Source of the DNA: Chloroflexota bacterium
Lineage (GTDB): Bacteria; Chloroflexota; Dormibacteria; Dormibacterales; Dormibacteraceae
DNA: 38,127 nucleotides
Assembly: GCA_005887735.1 (NCBI GenBank)
Contig: VBII01000127.1
Location: 1 to 38,127, forward strand
Direction: 5' to 3'
Shown here: positions 1 to 8,611 of the stretch, piece after piece
How positions within the stretch are numbered: position 1 is the first letter of the stretch
Layout: each line of letters opens with the position of its first letter
Notes under the pieces: model-generated
What the model saw: only the letters and a program-made list of their open reading frames with translations
What the model was told of the DNA's origin: nothing
Database searches by the model: none
Translations under genes and position numbers: made by a program

Positions 1-1
1 C

Positions 2-61
2 CCGGAAACGCGTCTCAACCTGTCCGTCGCCCTGCGCGTGCAATCCCTGCTCGGCATGTAG
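2..61 (+). CDS. C-terminal fragment of an upstream gene (possibly PucR/CdaR-type HTH regulator)
   Basis: Open frame from the window edge ...PETRLNLSVALRVQSLLGM* ending TAG at 59-61; resembles the C-terminal helix of PucR-type HTH regulators, but the fragment is very short. Confidence 0.35.
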   Translation, partial: PETRLNLSVALRVQSLLGM

Positions 62-142
62 GGATCGCATAACAAATTCGGCGAGCTTTTTGTGAGCGGC
101 ACACTAGCCCGCGCTGTCGACCCCAGGTAGCCTTCCGATTCA

Positions 143-3100
143 GTGCCCCCCGCGCTCGACTCAACGCGCCTCGCGTGGCCAGGTGACCTCCCGGAAAGCC
201 GGGCCGCGTGTGGAATGGGTTTTGTCGCCGCGCCCGAGCTCGGCCATGAAGCCGTCCGGCTCGGCGTCACCGCGCTCGCGCGCCTCGCCCACCGCGGCGG
301 CCTGGACGCTGACGGCAAGAGCGGCGACGGCGCGGGCCTGCTGATCCAGGTCCCGCACCGTCTGCTGGGCGGGCCACTCGCAGTCGTCGGACTCTTCGAG
401 TGGGATGACCGCGCTCGCGCTGTCGTCGAAGCTGCGGTCGCCGGAGCGGGCATGCAGGTTTCCGCCTGGCGTGCTGTCCCCATCGACCCCGAGACGCTCG
501 GATCGCGGGCGCGCGAGACGATGCCCGCGATCTGGCACGGCCTGATCGAGAACCCGGACCTCGACCCCGACGAATGGGAGCGCCGGCTGTACCTCGCCCG
601 GCGCCGGGCAGAAAAGGGCGGCGAGGAGCAGGGCGTGAGGATGTATGTCGCGTCGTGCTCGAGCCGCACTCTCGTGTACAAGGGCCTGATGGCGGGCACG
701 CTGCTCGCCGACTTCTACCTGGACCTGCAGGACCAGGCTTGTGAAAGCCGCCTCGCCGTCTTTCACCAGCGCTACTCGACGAACACGATGCCGGACTGGC
801 GTCTGGCCCAACCGTTCCGCATGCTCGCGCACAACGGCGAGATCAACACCGTCACGGGAAACCGGGCATGGATGCATGCCCGCGAGCCGGAGCTGGAGCC
901 CGATCTGCGCGGTGTGATCTGGCCGGAGGGCTCTGACTCCGCTTCGCTCGACAATGCGCTCGAGCTGCTCGTCCACCGCGGATGGGAGGTGAGCGAGGCC
1001 TTGATGAGCCTGGTGCCCGAGGCTTGGGAGGGACGCGGAGACCTCGCCGCGCCGGTGCGCGATTTCTATCGCTACCAGTCAATCCGATTCGAGCCGTGGG
1101 ACGGGCCCGCCGCGCTTGCGTTCAGCGACGGCATCGTCGTCGGCGCCGCCCTGGACCGCAACGGCCTCAGGCCGCTGCGCTGGCAGCGCACTCGCGACGG
1201 GCTGGTCGCCGCGGCTTCGGAGGCAGGCGTCGTGTCGATGCCTCCCGAAGACGTCGTCGAGCGCGGAAAGCTCGGACCGGGCCAGATGCTGCTGGTCGAC
1301 ACGCGCGACGGGTCGCTGCTGCGAGATGCGGACGCCAAGGAGCGCGCTGCAGCACGGCACGACTACGGGATGCTTGCCGACCGCGCGCTCGTCCCGGTCG
1401 AACGCCACCACGTCGACCTCGAGCCGCTCGAAGACCTGCCGGCTCATCACGTGCTTCACGGGTGGGGATTCGAGGACGTGAAGTTCGTGGTCGAGGTCAT
1501 GGCCGAGTCGGCCGCCGAGCCCGTCTACTCGATGGGCGACGACATCCCCATCGCGCCGCTCGGCCGCACGCCGCGCAGGGTCTACGGTTACCTGCGCCAG
1601 AGATTCGCTCAGGTGACCAATCCAGCGATCGACCCGCTGCGCGAGAAAGCCGTGATGTCGTTGCGCACGTTGCTCGGCGCCCGGCGCCTCACGCTGGAGC
1701 CGGAAGGCGGCACCGACCGCGAGCTGCTGCGACGTCACCACCCGGCGGTTCCGACCGACGGAAAGTTGTTGGAGCTCGAATCACCGGTGCTCGGCGCGGC
1801 CGAACTGGCGCGCGTGCTGCAGGACGCGACGGTGCTCTACGCAACCTACGCCCCGGACGAAACGCTGAAGGACGCGTTGCATCGTCTACGCCGCGAGGCG
1901 GAGGACGTTGATGGAGCAATCGCGCTGAGTGACCGGCGAGGAAATTTCCCCTCCCCGCTCGCAGGCGCAATCAATGGGCGCGGGGAGCGCGACCGTGACA
2001 GGCTTGGCCCGCAGGGTCAGGGTGGGGAGGAACGAATTCCCATCCCGATGGCCCTGGCGGTCGGCGCGGTGCACTCTCATCTCCTCGCCATCGGCCGGCG
2101 CATGGCCACCGACATCGTCGCCATCGCCGGTGACGCGGTGGACGTGCACGACGTCGCCTGTCTGATCACGATCGGCGCCACCGCGGTGCATCCGTATCTG
2201 GCCTTTGCCACCGCAGAGCAAGGTCATCCCAGCCCCTCCGGGCCTTCCCACCTCCCCATGAATGGGGAGGAGTCTGTTCAGAGATATCGCAAAGCGCTCG
2301 AGGCGGGGCTGCTCAAGGTCATGGCGAAGATGGGCATCTCCTGCGTGGCGAGCTACCGCGGCGCGGAAGTGCTGGAGGCGCTCGGTCTCGGCGCCGAGGT
2401 GATGGCGCTGTGCTTCCCGGCGGTGCCTTCGCGGATCGGCGGCGCGAATCTGTCGGACCTCGAGCAGCTCGCGCGCTCGCGGCCCGGCGCGACTCCTGAT
2501 CACGGCCGCATGCGCTTCCGCAAGGCCGGTGAGCACCACGCTTACAACCCGCTGGCTGTGCGGGTGGCGCAAAAGGCGGCTCAAACGGGAGATGTAGAGG
2601 CGTATCGCGAGTGGCGCCGCCTCTCGAGCATGGGCGAGCCGCAGTCCCTACGCGAGCTCATCCAGATCAAGGACTGTACGGAGCCGGTTCCGCTCGACCA
2701 GGTGGAGCCGGCGACCGAGATAATCAAGCGATTCGTCAGCACCGCGATGTCGCTCGGTGCGCTGTCGCCCGAGGCGCACGAGGCGCTCGCAATCGCCATG
2801 AACCAGGTCGGGGCTCGCTCGAACTCCGGTGAGGGTGGCGAGGACCCCGACACCTACGACGAAACCGATGGATATCGTCGGGGGGATGGGGGGCCCTCCC
2901 CCATCAGAAGGGACAACAAGGTCAAACAGGTTGCCTCGGCACGCTTTGGCGTCACGCCTCGATACCTCAAGCGCGCGGAGGAGCTCGAGATCAAGATCGC
3001 CCAGGGCTCCAAGCCCGGCGAGGGAGGCCAGCTGCCCGGAGTCAAGGTGACCAGCCTCATCGCCCGCCTGCGCCACGCGCAGCCCGGCATGCAGCTCATC

Positions 3101-4516
3101 TCGCCGCCGCCGCACCACGACATCTATTCGATCGAAGATCTCGCGCAGCTCATCCACGATCTCAAGACCGTGAACCCGAACGCGCGGATTGGGGTGAAGC
3201 TCGTCTCGGAGGCGGGGGTCGGCACCATCGCGGCGGGCGTCGCGAAGGCTCGAGCCGATTACATCCTCATCTCGGGCCACGATGGGGGCACCGGAGCGTC
3301 GCCGTTATCTTCGATCAAAAACGCAGGTTCGCCGTGGGAGCTTGGTCTCGCCGAAGCCCAGCAGGTCCTCGTCGCCAACCGGCTGCGCGAGCGCGTCACA
3401 CTTCGCACCGACGGCGGCCTCCGCAGTGGGCGTGACATCGTCATCGCCGCCGCATTGGGAGCAGAGGAATTCGGGTTCGGCACCGGCGTCCTGGTCGCCC
3501 TGGGCTGCGACATGGCCCGGCAGTGCCACCTGAACACCTGCCCGACGGGCATCGCCACGCAGCGCGATGACCTGCGCGCGAAATTCGAAGGGCGACCCGA
3601 GCACGTCATCAACTACCTGTTCTTCATCGCAGGTGAGGTCCGCGAGCACCTCGCCATGTTGGGCATGCGCAGTCTCCAGGAGATGGTGGGGCGCGTCGAT
3701 CTGCTCGAGCCGATGCCCGACGCCAGGCTCGATCTCTCGTTCGTCCTCGCCCGCACCGACTCCGCCCTGCCGAGGCGCCGGTCCTGGAGCCGCAACGGCG
3801 AAGCGCCTGACGCGCCGCCGCCCAGCGGAGACATCGACAATTCGCACCGGACGCTCGGCGCCTCGCTGGTGACGGGGGACCATCGCGAGTATCGAGGCAG
3901 CGCGGGCCAGAGCTTCGGCGCGTTTCTCGATTCGGGCGTCGAGCTCAGCCTCCAGGGGCAGGCGCAGGACTACGTCGGCAAGGGAATGGGCGGCGGCGTG
4001 ATCGCGATCAGGCCGTTCGCACGGGACGGCGGAGACGATCCGGTGCTCGCGGGCAACACCATCTGCTACGGCGCGACCGGCGGGAAGCTCTTCATCTCCG
4101 GCCGGGTTGGAGAACGGTTCTGCGTGCGCAACTCGGGAGCGGTCGCTGTCGTCGAAGGCGCAGGCGACCACTTCTGCGAGTACATGACCGGCGGGGTTGC
4201 GGTTGCCCTTGGCCAGGTCGGCTGGAACGCCGGGGCCGGGATGACCGGTGGCGTCGCCTATGCACTCGGGTTCCGCCAGCTGAACGTCGACAGCGTGGTG
4301 GCCCGAGACGTGCCGGCCGAAGACGCCGACGAGCTCAGGGCCCTGGTCGAGGAGCACCTGCAGCGCACGGGAAGCCGCAGGGCCGCGGAGATGCTGGCAA
4401 GGTGGGACGAAGCGATCGGGCGCTTCCGCCAGATCGTGCCGGTGGCGCCTCCCCAGCCGCAGGCCGCGGCTGCGCCTGAGGAGGCATCCGAAACCGCGCC
4501 CAAGACCGCGGCATAA
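143..4516 (+). CDS. gltB: Glutamate synthase (NADPH/ferredoxin-type) large subunit, with palindromic in-frame insertions
   Basis: 1457 aa, GTG start; N-terminal class II glutaminase motif (RAACGMGF, HQRYSTNT, AHNGEINT), central FMN/3Fe-4S motif (CDMARQCHLNTCPTGIATQ), C-terminal GXGXG domain (GSAGQSFGAFL, DYVGKGMGGG). Confidence 0.96.
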   Translation: MPPALDSTRLAWPGDLPESRAACGMGFVAAPELGHEAVRLGVTALARLAHRGGLDADGKSGDGAGLLIQVPHRLLGGPLAVVGLFEWDDRARAVVEAAVAGAGMQVSAWRAVPIDPETLGSRARETMPAIWHGLIENPDLDPDEWERRLYLARRRAEKGGEEQGVRMYVASCSSRTLVYKGLMAGTLLADFYLDLQDQACESRLAVFHQRYSTNTMPDWRLAQPFRMLAHNGEINTVTGNRAWMHAREPELEPDLRGVIWPEGSDSASLDNALELLVHRGWEVSEALMSLVPEAWEGRGDLAAPVRDFYRYQSIRFEPWDGPAALAFSDGIVVGAALDRNGLRPLRWQRTRDGLVAAASEAGVVSMPPEDVVERGKLGPGQMLLVDTRDGSLLRDADAKERAAARHDYGMLADRALVPVERHHVDLEPLEDLPAHHVLHGWGFEDVKFVVEVMAESAAEPVYSMGDDIPIAPLGRTPRRVYGYLRQRFAQVTNPAIDPLREKAVMSLRTLLGARRLTLEPEGGTDRELLRRHHPAVPTDGKLLELESPVLGAAELARVLQDATVLYATYAPDETLKDALHRLRREAEDVDGAIALSDRRGNFPSPLAGAINGRGERDRDRLGPQGQGGEERIPIPMALAVGAVHSHLLAIGRRMATDIVAIAGDAVDVHDVACLITIGATAVHPYLAFATAEQGHPSPSGPSHLPMNGEESVQRYRKALEAGLLKVMAKMGISCVASYRGAEVLEALGLGAEVMALCFPAVPSRIGGANLSDLEQLARSRPGATPDHGRMRFRKAGEHHAYNPLAVRVAQKAAQTGDVEAYREWRRLSSMGEPQSLRELIQIKDCTEPVPLDQVEPATEIIKRFVSTAMSLGALSPEAHEALAIAMNQVGARSNSGEGGEDPDTYDETDGYRRGDGGPSPIRRDNKVKQVASARFGVTPRYLKRAEELEIKIAQGSKPGEGGQLPGVKVTSLIARLRHAQPGMQLISPPPHHDIYSIEDLAQLIHDLKTVNPNARIGVKLVSEAGVGTIAAGVAKARADYILISGHDGGTGASPLSSIKNAGSPWELGLAEAQQVLVANRLRERVTLRTDGGLRSGRDIVIAAALGAEEFGFGTGVLVALGCDMARQCHLNTCPTGIATQRDDLRAKFEGRPEHVINYLFFIAGEVREHLAMLGMRSLQEMVGRVDLLEPMPDARLDLSFVLARTDSALPRRRSWSRNGEAPDAPPPSGDIDNSHRTLGASLVTGDHREYRGSAGQSFGAFLDSGVELSLQGQAQDYVGKGMGGGVIAIRPFARDGGDDPVLAGNTICYGATGGKLFISGRVGERFCVRNSGAVAVVEGAGDHFCEYMTGGVAVALGQVGWNAGAGMTGGVAYALGFRQLNVDSVVARDVPAEDADELRALVEEHLQRTGSRRAAEMLARWDEAIGRFRQIVPVAPPQPQAAAAPEEASETAPKTAA

Positions 4517-4542
4517 CCCGAGCCCAGCACTATGCTGAAGCC

Positions 4543-5433
4543 GTGAGGCGGCTGGCGGTGCTCGCGTTCTTCCTCGTCGCCGGCTGCGGCTCGTTTGGAG
4601 CGGTCCAGGCGCACAACCTCTCCCTCGCCTACAAGGCGGGCGAGACCTACAAGTACAACTTTCACGCCGCCTTCAAGTACACGGTCGGTGCCGAGGGGAT
4701 GTCGATTCCGCTGGACATGGACATCACCGCCAAGGAAACCCTGACTGTGAAGTCGGTCGACTCGACCGGCACGGCCGACGTTTCGGTCGCGGTGAGCGAC
4801 ACGTCGATGAAGATGACCGTGAACGGCACCACCAACACGACGACCACCACCACGACAACCAACGTGGACATGAAGGTCGCATCCGACGGGCGAATCGTGA
4901 GCATCAACGGCAGCACGTTCGGCAACAGCTCGCTGCCCGGCATGACCGGGTCCGAAGGTGGCCTCGTGTCGGCAATCCTTCCTGATAAGCCCGTCAAACC
5001 CGGCGACACATGGTCGAAGAGCTACGACCAGGCGAACCCGTTGGGCTCCGGCTCGAGCAAGGTTACGACCGCCAACAAGTACCTCCGCGACGAGAAGGTC
5101 GGCAGCGTGGACGCGGCCGTGGTGGAGAGCAAGATCAACACAAGCTTCAACCTCACCATCGACCTGTCGTCCCTCGCCGGGAGCCCCGGGACGCCGCTGA
5201 TCCCACCCACCGGCGCCGCGGCTGGATTGCAGGGCATGACGATGACCGGGACCTCGGTCTCCGATGTGACCTCCTGGATAGACGCCGGGGCGCGCCGGGT
5301 CATCAAGTCGCACTCCACCGGCACCCTCGACGCCACGATGACGTTGAACATGGCCGCCGGGGCTGCTTCGCCAGGACTGACCGGACCGATCACGTTCAAG
5401 GGCACTCAGACCGTGGACATGACCCCTGCCTGA
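4543..5433 (+). CDS. Putative exported lipoprotein of unknown function
   Basis: GTG start, hydrophobic signal with lipobox-like LVAGC, beta-rich body with poly-Thr tract (NGTTNTTTTTTTTN). Confidence 0.7.
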   Translation: MRRLAVLAFFLVAGCGSFGAVQAHNLSLAYKAGETYKYNFHAAFKYTVGAEGMSIPLDMDITAKETLTVKSVDSTGTADVSVAVSDTSMKMTVNGTTNTTTTTTTTNVDMKVASDGRIVSINGSTFGNSSLPGMTGSEGGLVSAILPDKPVKPGDTWSKSYDQANPLGSGSSKVTTANKYLRDEKVGSVDAAVVESKINTSFNLTIDLSSLAGSPGTPLIPPTGAAAGLQGMTMTGTSVSDVTSWIDAGARRVIKSHSTGTLDATMTLNMAAGAASPGLTGPITFKGTQTVDMTPA

Positions 5434-6118
5434 CGCCGGCGCGATTCGCCAGGCGCTCGAAGCCGAGCGCAAGGCGGAGCGGGAGTTCGCCGAGCTGGCG
5501 CGCGAGAACGAGTCAGCCCCCAGGGGTTGGCCCGCCGCACTTCTGATGTTTCACGTGGGGATGTGGAGGGAGCGCATGCGGAACGCGCTCACCGACCTAA
5601 GCGAAGGCCGCGTTCCTGCGCCACCGCCGGGGGACGACGACGAGGTGAATGACGCGGAGCTGCCCAATGGAATCGGAACGCCGCTAGCCGACGCGGCGGC
5701 GAGGTCGGACCACCTGCTGGGCGAGATCATCGAGCTGTACGGCCATCTCGGCGAGACCCCGTTTCAGTGGTCCGGCTTCAAGGACACCACCGAAGCCGTG
5801 CTTCGCAACAGTTACCTGCATCCGCGGGTTCACATGTTCGAGTACCTCCGCGAGAACGGCGAGCAGGATCGCGCCAACCAGCTGTTCGAGGACATGTTCG
5901 CCGACATGCAGGAAGCCGGCGCGCCCTCGATGATCATGACCACGGCGCGGTACAACCTGGCATGTGCACGGTCACGACAGGGGCGCAAAGATGATGCACT
6001 CACGCTGCTCGAGGAGGTCTTGACGGTGCGCCCCGAGATCAGGGAGGCAGCCGCCGAGGACCCCGACCTGGAGTCGCTCCGCGACGACCCACGCTTTCAG
6101 GAGCTGATCAAAAGCTAG
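5426..6118 (+). CDS. DinB/ClbS-like N-terminus plus TPR end-of-group-like C-terminus; start codon uncertain
   Basis: ORF track begins at ATG 5546, but the same open frame reads PDAGAIRQALEAERKAEREFAELARENESAPRGWPAALLMFHVGMWRERM from 5429. No ATG/GTG/TTG between the in-frame TGA (5420) and 5546; CTG at 5426 is a candidate start. C-terminus has TARYNLACARSRQGRKDDALTLLEEVL. Confidence 0.65.
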   Translation: MPDAGAIRQALEAERKAEREFAELARENESAPRGWPAALLMFHVGMWRERMRNALTDLSEGRVPAPPPGDDDEVNDAELPNGIGTPLADAAARSDHLLGEIIELYGHLGETPFQWSGFKDTTEAVLRNSYLHPRVHMFEYLRENGEQDRANQLFEDMFADMQEAGAPSMIMTTARYNLACARSRQGRKDDALTLLEEVLTVRPEIREAAAEDPDLESLRDDPRFQELIKS

Positions 6119-7004
6119 CCGCGTCGCGAATCCGGTCGAGCGTTTTCATGTTGGCGATCGATTCGGCGAGGGGGATGGCCAGGGGCCGGTCGCTCAGCAC
6201 GCCGTCTGCGAACGACTCGACCATCAAGCGGTAGGGTTCGATCGGATCATCGAGCCGATTGAAAGGCCGTCCGAGACGGTGCACCGCGTCGCGGGCGATG
6301 ACGGCCACCTCCTGCTCCTCCGGCGACTCGAAGCTGCACCAGAGCGAAGCCGTCCGGCCGCCGTCGAACACGAGCAGCGCGCTCGTTGTCATGTCGATTC
6401 CGCCCTGCATACGCGCTGCAGCCATCACGCCGACTGGCTCGCCCATGATCCAGCGCGCGACGCTGGCCACATAACAGCCGACGTCGAGCAGGGCGCCTCC
6501 ACCAAGCGACGCCTGGAGACGGTAGTCCTGCGATGCCTGGAGATGAAACCCAAATGACGCGTGCACGTGGAGCGGATCGTGAAGCCCCGCGACGAAGTCT
6601 CGAGTGCGTGGATCGAACCGATACATGAAGGCTTCCATGAGCCGCCTCCCGGCGCGGTCAGCCGCGGCCGCCATCTCCCCTGCTTCGACGGCGTTCATCC
6701 CGAGAGGCTTCTCGCAGAGCACGTGCTTGCCGGCCGCGAGCGCCCGCAAGGTCCATTCCAGGTGCAGGTTGTTGACGAGCGGGATGTAGACGGCGTCCAC
6801 CTCGCGCTGCTCGATCAGCTGTTCGTACGAATCGCACAGCCGCGCATCGCGATGTGGGCCGAGCATCGCGCGGGCTCGCTCCGCGGACCTGCTGGCCAGC
6901 GCCACGACGCGTCCGTTGCGCGAGGAGTCGATAGCCGGGAGCACGGCTTTGCCCGCGATCCATGCCGCGCCGAGGATCCCCCAGCCGATCCGCCGGGCGG
7001 CTAT
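6108..7004 (-). CDS. Gfo/Idh/MocA family oxidoreductase; start codon uncertain
   Basis: Reading frame IAARRIGWGILGAAWIAGKAVLPAID... upstream of the track start (GTG 6944) carries the N-terminal Rossmann segment; CEKPLGMNAVEA motif. No ATG/GTG/TTG found close upstream; ATA at 7004-7002 overlaps the previous gene's TAG. Confidence 0.82.
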   Translation of the reverse strand: MAARRIGWGILGAAWIAGKAVLPAIDSSRNGRVVALASRSAERARAMLGPHRDARLCDSYEQLIEQREVDAVYIPLVNNLHLEWTLRALAAGKHVLCEKPLGMNAVEAGEMAAAADRAGRRLMEAFMYRFDPRTRDFVAGLHDPLHVHASFGFHLQASQDYRLQASLGGGALLDVGCYVASVARWIMGEPVGVMAAARMQGGIDMTTSALLVFDGGRTASLWCSFESPEEQEVAVIARDAVHRLGRPFNRLDDPIEPYRLMVESFADGVLSDRPLAIPLAESIANMKTLDRIRDAASF

Positions 7005-8611
7005 ATCTCGACCTTGATCTGGACGCCGCCCCGCGCGATCGATTGGGTCGCGGCCTCCATCACCGCCACCGTGCGGCGCGCATCCTCCGCGTTGACGGCG
7101 AGCGGCTCACCCCACGCCAGGTGGTCGGCCAGGTTGCGATAGAAGCCGTGCTGGTCGCGCGGGGCCAGTTTCAGCAGCTCTTCGCCGGACGCACGAAATA
7201 CTTTGACACGCGCGGGGAAATCCGACGGCACCGGTTCGTCGACCCAGTCCCCGACCACCGCCCCCTGTGTTCCGAGCAGGTACCACTTCGGCTTACGTGC
7301 GGCTGCGATGTCGGATTGAAGGAAGGTGGCCTGCGCGCCGCCCGCGAAGGTGAGGTCGACGCGCACCTGGTCCGCGTTGGTCACGTCGTGCCACACGCGC
7401 TTATGGGCAAGCGCGGTGACTGTTTGCACGGCGCCCGGAAAGAGCTGCAGGATCCAGTCGAAGTAGTGCGAGCCCCAGTCGTAGATGGTTCCCCCGGAGA
7501 TGGGCTCGTGGCTGTGCCAGAAGTCGCACGGGTGGTCGTGGCCGCCGATGAACGACTCTAGATAGAAGGGCTCGCCGATCCGCCCCGACCGCGCAACGTC
7601 GCGCATGGCGAGATAATCGGGGTCCCAGCGCCGGCTCTGAAACACCGTGAGCACAAGCCCTCGCGAGGCTGCGGCGTCGATCATTCGGTCGACCTCTTCG
7701 ACGTGCAGGCCGAACGGCTTCTCGCACACCACGTGCTTGCCCGCTTTGAGCGCCGCGAGGACAGGATCGGCGTGGGCGCTCGGCGGCGTGCCGACGGCGA
7801 CCAGCCCGACCTCGGGATCCATGAGCATCTCGTCCTGATGCGCGTGCACGCGAACCGACCAGTCGCGCGCCGCCGCCGCACGGCGCTCGACCGACAGGTC
7901 GCAGACGCCGGCCAGTCGCAATCCGCTGGTCGCCGTGATCGACGTCGCGTGCTCGCGGCCGATGGCACCGTACCCGACCAGCCCAACACCGACTGGCTCG
8001 GCCGCCTGCCTGCCTGCGGCCAACATCAGCAGCCGTCCGACGAGCTTGTGGAAGTTCGGGTCCTGGTAGGTCGATGGCTCGTGACCGAGTCCGAGGTAGA
8101 CGAACCGACCCGCGCCGTAAGGGCGCTCGTATGCGACAACCTGCTCGGCGTAGCGCCAGCTGGTGCGCAGCAAGACCGTTGCGTCCAGCGGCGGCCCTTC
8201 GGAGAGATACAGCTCGTCTCGAACCTTCCACTCCGGATCGAGGCGCTGCGTGACGGGATGATCCGGGTCGGGCCTGACGATGAGCTCGGTCAGCGGTCCG
8301 GGACCGCTCGGCACCCAACCCGCCAGCTCACGAATGGCGCTTGACGGCGACCACGCGGCAAGCGTGCCGTGCAGGAGCACGAGACCGCCACCGCTCCGCA
8401 CGAAGTCGCGAAGCTGGGCGGCATGAGCCGCAGTGACCGGATCATCCGAGGCCACGAGGACGGCATGCCTACCTTCAGGCGATTGCGCCATGTCCTCGAC
8501 ATGCACCTGGAAGCGGTTCGCGTCGAAGGACCGCAGCAGCGGCCGAGCCATGCGGACGTAGTCGTGCTTTCCACCACCCAACATCGCTCGGACGGAGATC
8601 GCGCCCTTCAA
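7001..8611 (-). CDS. ThuA-like domain fused to Gfo/Idh/MocA oxidoreductase
   Basis: 536 aa, TTG start. N-terminal ThuA-like (GGGKHDYVRM, RDFVRSGGGLVLLHG, YLGLGHEPSTYQDPNF), C-terminal GVGLVGYGAIGREHA Rossmann and HVVCEKPFGLHVEEV. Confidence 0.88.
   Translation of the reverse strand: MKGAISVRAMLGGGKHDYVRMARPLLRSFDANRFQVHVEDMAQSPEGRHAVLVASDDPVTAAHAAQLRDFVRSGGGLVLLHGTLAAWSPSSAIRELAGWVPSGPGPLTELIVRPDPDHPVTQRLDPEWKVRDELYLSEGPPLDATVLLRTSWRYAEQVVAYERPYGAGRFVYLGLGHEPSTYQDPNFHKLVGRLLMLAAGRQAAEPVGVGLVGYGAIGREHATSITATSGLRLAGVCDLSVERRAAAARDWSVRVHAHQDEMLMDPEVGLVAVGTPPSAHADPVLAALKAGKHVVCEKPFGLHVEEVDRMIDAAASRGLVLTVFQSRRWDPDYLAMRDVARSGRIGEPFYLESFIGGHDHPCDFWHSHEPISGGTIYDWGSHYFDWILQLFPGAVQTVTALAHKRVWHDVTNADQVRVDLTFAGGAQATFLQSDIAAARKPKWYLLGTQGAVVGDWVDEPVPSDFPARVKVFRASGEELLKLAPRDQHGFYRNLADHLAWGEPLAVNAEDARRTVAVMEAATQSIARGGVQIKVEI

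Noticed and set aside
3305-4357. 350-aa minus-strand ORF inside gltB
   Set aside because: Antisense shadow of a well-supported gene; no domain signature.
4258-5472. 404-aa minus-strand ORF over the lipoprotein gene
   Set aside because: Low-complexity antisense translation; plus-strand lipoprotein has signal peptide and operon context.
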